NCBI GenBank assembly: GCA_012295275.1
Contig: CM022667.1
Coordinates: 13,975,432-14,039,431, forward strand
Direction of reading: 5' to 3'
DNA from: Chrysomallon squamiferum
Lineage: Eukaryota; Mollusca; Gastropoda; Neomphalida; Peltospiridae
DNA length: 64,000 bases
Positions 62,767-64,000 of this stretch are shown here, one piece after another (the stretch's first letter is position 1; the number at the start of each line of letters is the position of its first letter). Under the pieces are notes generated by a model. It was not told the origin of the DNA. It saw only the letters and a list, made by a program, of their open reading frames with translations, and made no database searches. The position numbers were made by a program, and so were the translations under genes.

Positions 62767-63715
62767 ATGAAATTACTGTTCCCTCTCTGCATTCTGTCAG
62801 GTAAAATTTAAATTCTTATTATATTTAAATATTTTTCTTTCACAGTAACACGCATACATACTGAAGAAAAATATTACTGTTTATGTGTTATTAGTACTAT
62901 TATTATTAATTGTCATATACCTACTATATATAAAGACAAAACTGTAGACTTAGCATGTTTCATTCAGCAGTAGTACATTAACGTATGCATTTATTTTTGA
63001 AACATGATTATTTACAGTTTTTAATTTCATTTTCTGTAATATTTTAGTTTAATGCTAATTCTTTGCCATTCACCAGATATTCATTCATATAACGCCAATA
63101 AGAAAACTTAATAATAAACTGCTAATTCTGTTACATGGTATGTTGTAACGACATTTTTGAATACATTGTTTATTTCAGTAATAATACACATGGCTTTTTG
63201 CGAATGTGATACTGACGCAGCGAAAACGTGCAGAATTGAATTCTTGCACGAAGTCGATAGTGCAAAGCGCAAAGCTGATAAATGCCGGTATGTTCGTACG
63301 AAAATAAGCTATATAGATTTTCTATTTTTTTTTTTTTTTTTTTTGTTGTTGTTGTTGTTGTTGTTGTTATTTTTTTATTTATTTATTTATTTATTATTAT
63401 TTTTTACGTATCACTTATTTATTCAGTAATTAACTGATTAATATTGCTTTTTGTATTGTCAAGATTATATACATTTCCTTCATTCGCAATCACTGTCATA
63501 AACCAAACTGTTTTTACTTTAATTGAATATTTTTGCCATATAACTAATAATAATAAATGTTCTATACTTCAGCATAGCACAGAAAATGATGAGCTGTTTG
63601 ATAGAAACCAACTGTTTTAATAACCAAACCAAGACTGGTGAAATACCAGCCCTGAAAAAAGTACTGAAGGAGAACTGCGGTACGTTTTCTTCACGTGTTA
63701 AACACCAACGTTTTC

Positions 63716-63750
<35 letters not shown>

Positions 63751-63948
63751 AATATTAATAATAATAATTAAAATAGTAATAATAGTAATAACAATAATTA
63801 ATACATCTACATATATATGTATATACATATATATATACGTATGTATATACATGCATATATATATATATATATGAGCTATCTCTGTGTCTCTGTCTCTGTA
63901 ATAATATTACAGGTGGTGTCATTGTCCCACGCGCTGCACATAGCAGAG
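62767..63948 (+). CDS. A4: A-type secreted Cys-rich protein, cut by the window end
   Basis: Exons 1-4 are present: 62767-62800, 63179-63287, 63573-63679, 63913-63948. Exon 5 should lie about 520 nt further on, outside the window. It differs from A3 by Phe to Leu after the fifth Cys and Ser to Pro in exon 4. Signal peptide and Cys framework are intact. Confidence 0.78.
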
Positions 63949-64000
63949 GTAAGTGATTCTTAAGTACATTAATAGCAGGATTCTTGTTTAGAATTGTAAT

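Overview
The window is AT-rich, intron-rich and full of microsatellites. It looks like invertebrate nuclear DNA. A mollusc, perhaps a cephalopod, is my best guess, but no conserved marker gene confirms this. I see no rRNA, tRNA, CRISPR array or bacterial-type gene. A 200-base N run (61574-61773) marks a scaffold gap.

Nearly all of the 64 kb is one gene family in two tandem arrays, arranged head to head. Each gene has five very small coding exons (34, 109-115, 107, 36-39 and 68-77 nt) with fixed intron phases (1, 2, 1, 1). It encodes a 120-123 residue protein: an N-terminal signal peptide, a short Cys-rich helical-looking domain (spacing after the first Cys: C-x7-C-x17/18-C-x8-C-x5-C-x20-C), a linker, and a C-terminal hydrophobic tail like a GPI-anchor signal or short membrane anchor. 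I do not recognise the family.

Minus-strand array (1-28.3 kb): six complete genes, M1 (618-2854), M2 (5820-8090), M3 (11068-13333), M4 (17208-19919), M5 (21331-23704) and M6 (25693-28326). M1-M3 are recent ~5.2-6 kb duplications with extra copies of exon 1 upstream. M5 and M6 are an older, divergent pair. M4 carries a small Tc1/mariner element in intron 2.

Junction (28.3-32.6 kb): the upstream region of M6, a remnant of another minus gene, then an inversion junction where minus-type intron 4 sequence abuts a fossil plus-strand exon 5 (about 30520-30530).

Plus-strand array (32.6-64 kb): ~8-9 kb units, each with an A-type gene (A1 32795-34578, A2 41781-43578, A3 50015-51803, A4 62767 to the window end), a spacer with a fossil exon 2 and a deleted Tigger-like transposon, and B-type exons. 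Only B3 (55446-57205) is complete. B1 and B2 have exons 1-2 only, cut just before exon 3 at the unit junction. B4 runs into the gap.

Thirteen of fourteen promoters keep a paired CRE/ATF-like box (GAAATGACGTAAT plus GACGTC) about 170-1,080 bp upstream of the start codon. Recent copies differ mostly by amino-acid-changing substitutions (M1 versus M2, exons 2-5: 17 nonsynonymous, 1 synonymous by hand count) while introns stay similar. This is the pattern of a fast-evolving secreted recognition, defence or signalling family, but the function is unknown.
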